A DNA stretch of 22,728 bases from Mariprofundaceae bacterium (lineage in GTDB: Bacteria; Pseudomonadota; Zetaproteobacteria; Mariprofundales; Mariprofundaceae). Where the stretch lies: positions 1 through 22,728 of the forward strand of contig JAUZQT010000033.1 of the NCBI GenBank assembly GCA_030950825.1, written 5' to 3'. The notes under the pieces are model-generated. The model was not told the origin of the DNA. It saw only the letters and a program-made list of their open reading frames with translations, and searched no databases. Positions 22,607 through 22,728 of the stretch are shown here, piece by piece (position 1 is the first letter of the stretch; each line of letters begins with the position of its first letter). Made by a program: the position numbers and the translations under genes.

Positions 22607-22728
22607 AACCCTCTGAATTCAAGTCATAAGTGCAATTTAATAACTTCCGAATGCTGTAGTTTAAGAGATCAAAATTCACAGGTTTGGTTAAGGTTTTACT
22701 ATCATGCATATTTTCACTGCCACCAAGA
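22607..22728 (+). other. Window edge; possible start of a further gene at 22704
   Basis: AT-rich DNA with no complete gene. An ATG at 22704 opens a frame (MHIFTATK) that runs to the window edge, but no well-spaced ribosome site is visible (AAGG lies 13 bases away), so the start is only possible. Confidence 0.2.

Overview
The window reads as an ordinary chromosomal segment of a Gram-negative bacterium, most likely a member of the Pseudomonadota. The protein set supports this: a lipoprotein-type M48 protease, Rep-type helicase, Fur, EttA, a YffB-like reductase and a YeeN-type YebC protein. Coding is dense on both strands and no phage, plasmid, CRISPR or tRNA/rRNA locus was seen. The lineage cannot be fixed from the sequence alone. 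A Fur/FTR1 iron module, a c-type cytochrome, a K+-dependent-type membrane pyrophosphatase and a class 1B PyrD would fit an environmental, perhaps iron-active, proteobacterium, but that is a guess.

Layout. 1-201: non-coding leader with three GC-rich repeats and a possible six-codon leader peptide. 202-2978 (+): a tight run of a RibD-C-like reductase, a YffB/ArsC-like reductase, an alpha/beta hydrolase and thioredoxin reductase. 2992-3152: a palindromic MITE-like element between convergent genes. 3177-3641 (-): small L,D-transpeptidase. 3739-6388 (+): soluble inorganic pyrophosphatase, a strong terminator, then the membrane ion-pumping pyrophosphatase. 6437-7152 (-): a diheme cytochrome c gene broken by a one-base frameshift directly after its first haem motif, with a good promoter still in front. 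7153-7480: gene-free stretch with a 9-G run. 7481-10201 (+): Rep helicase and an orphan LuxR-type response regulator. 10219-13409 (-): pyrD (class 1B), a secreted thermonuclease and an M48 lipoprotein protease. 13509-14722 (+): fur and an FTR1 iron permease, overlapping by 4 bases, behind a Fur-box-like site. 14804-16858 (+): metG and a DUF2062 membrane protein. 16924-18410 (-): SDR oxidoreductase and a YeeN-type YebC protein. 18596-20266 (+): ettA. 20323-22391 (-): a single-repeat DUF1456 protein and phosphoglucomutase. 22440-22606: three direct copies and one inverted copy of a 19-bp repeat.

Themes. Pyrophosphate is handled by a soluble enzyme that releases the energy as heat and a membrane enzyme that conserves it as an ion gradient. 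Thiol redox is represented by TrxB with a YffB-like protein. Iron control and uptake sit in one apparent self-regulated operon. I found no convincing new multigene system. The items most worth a second look are the frameshifted cytochrome, the MITE, the repeat array at the right end, the fur/FTR1 control region and the K+-dependent-type pyrophosphatase pair.
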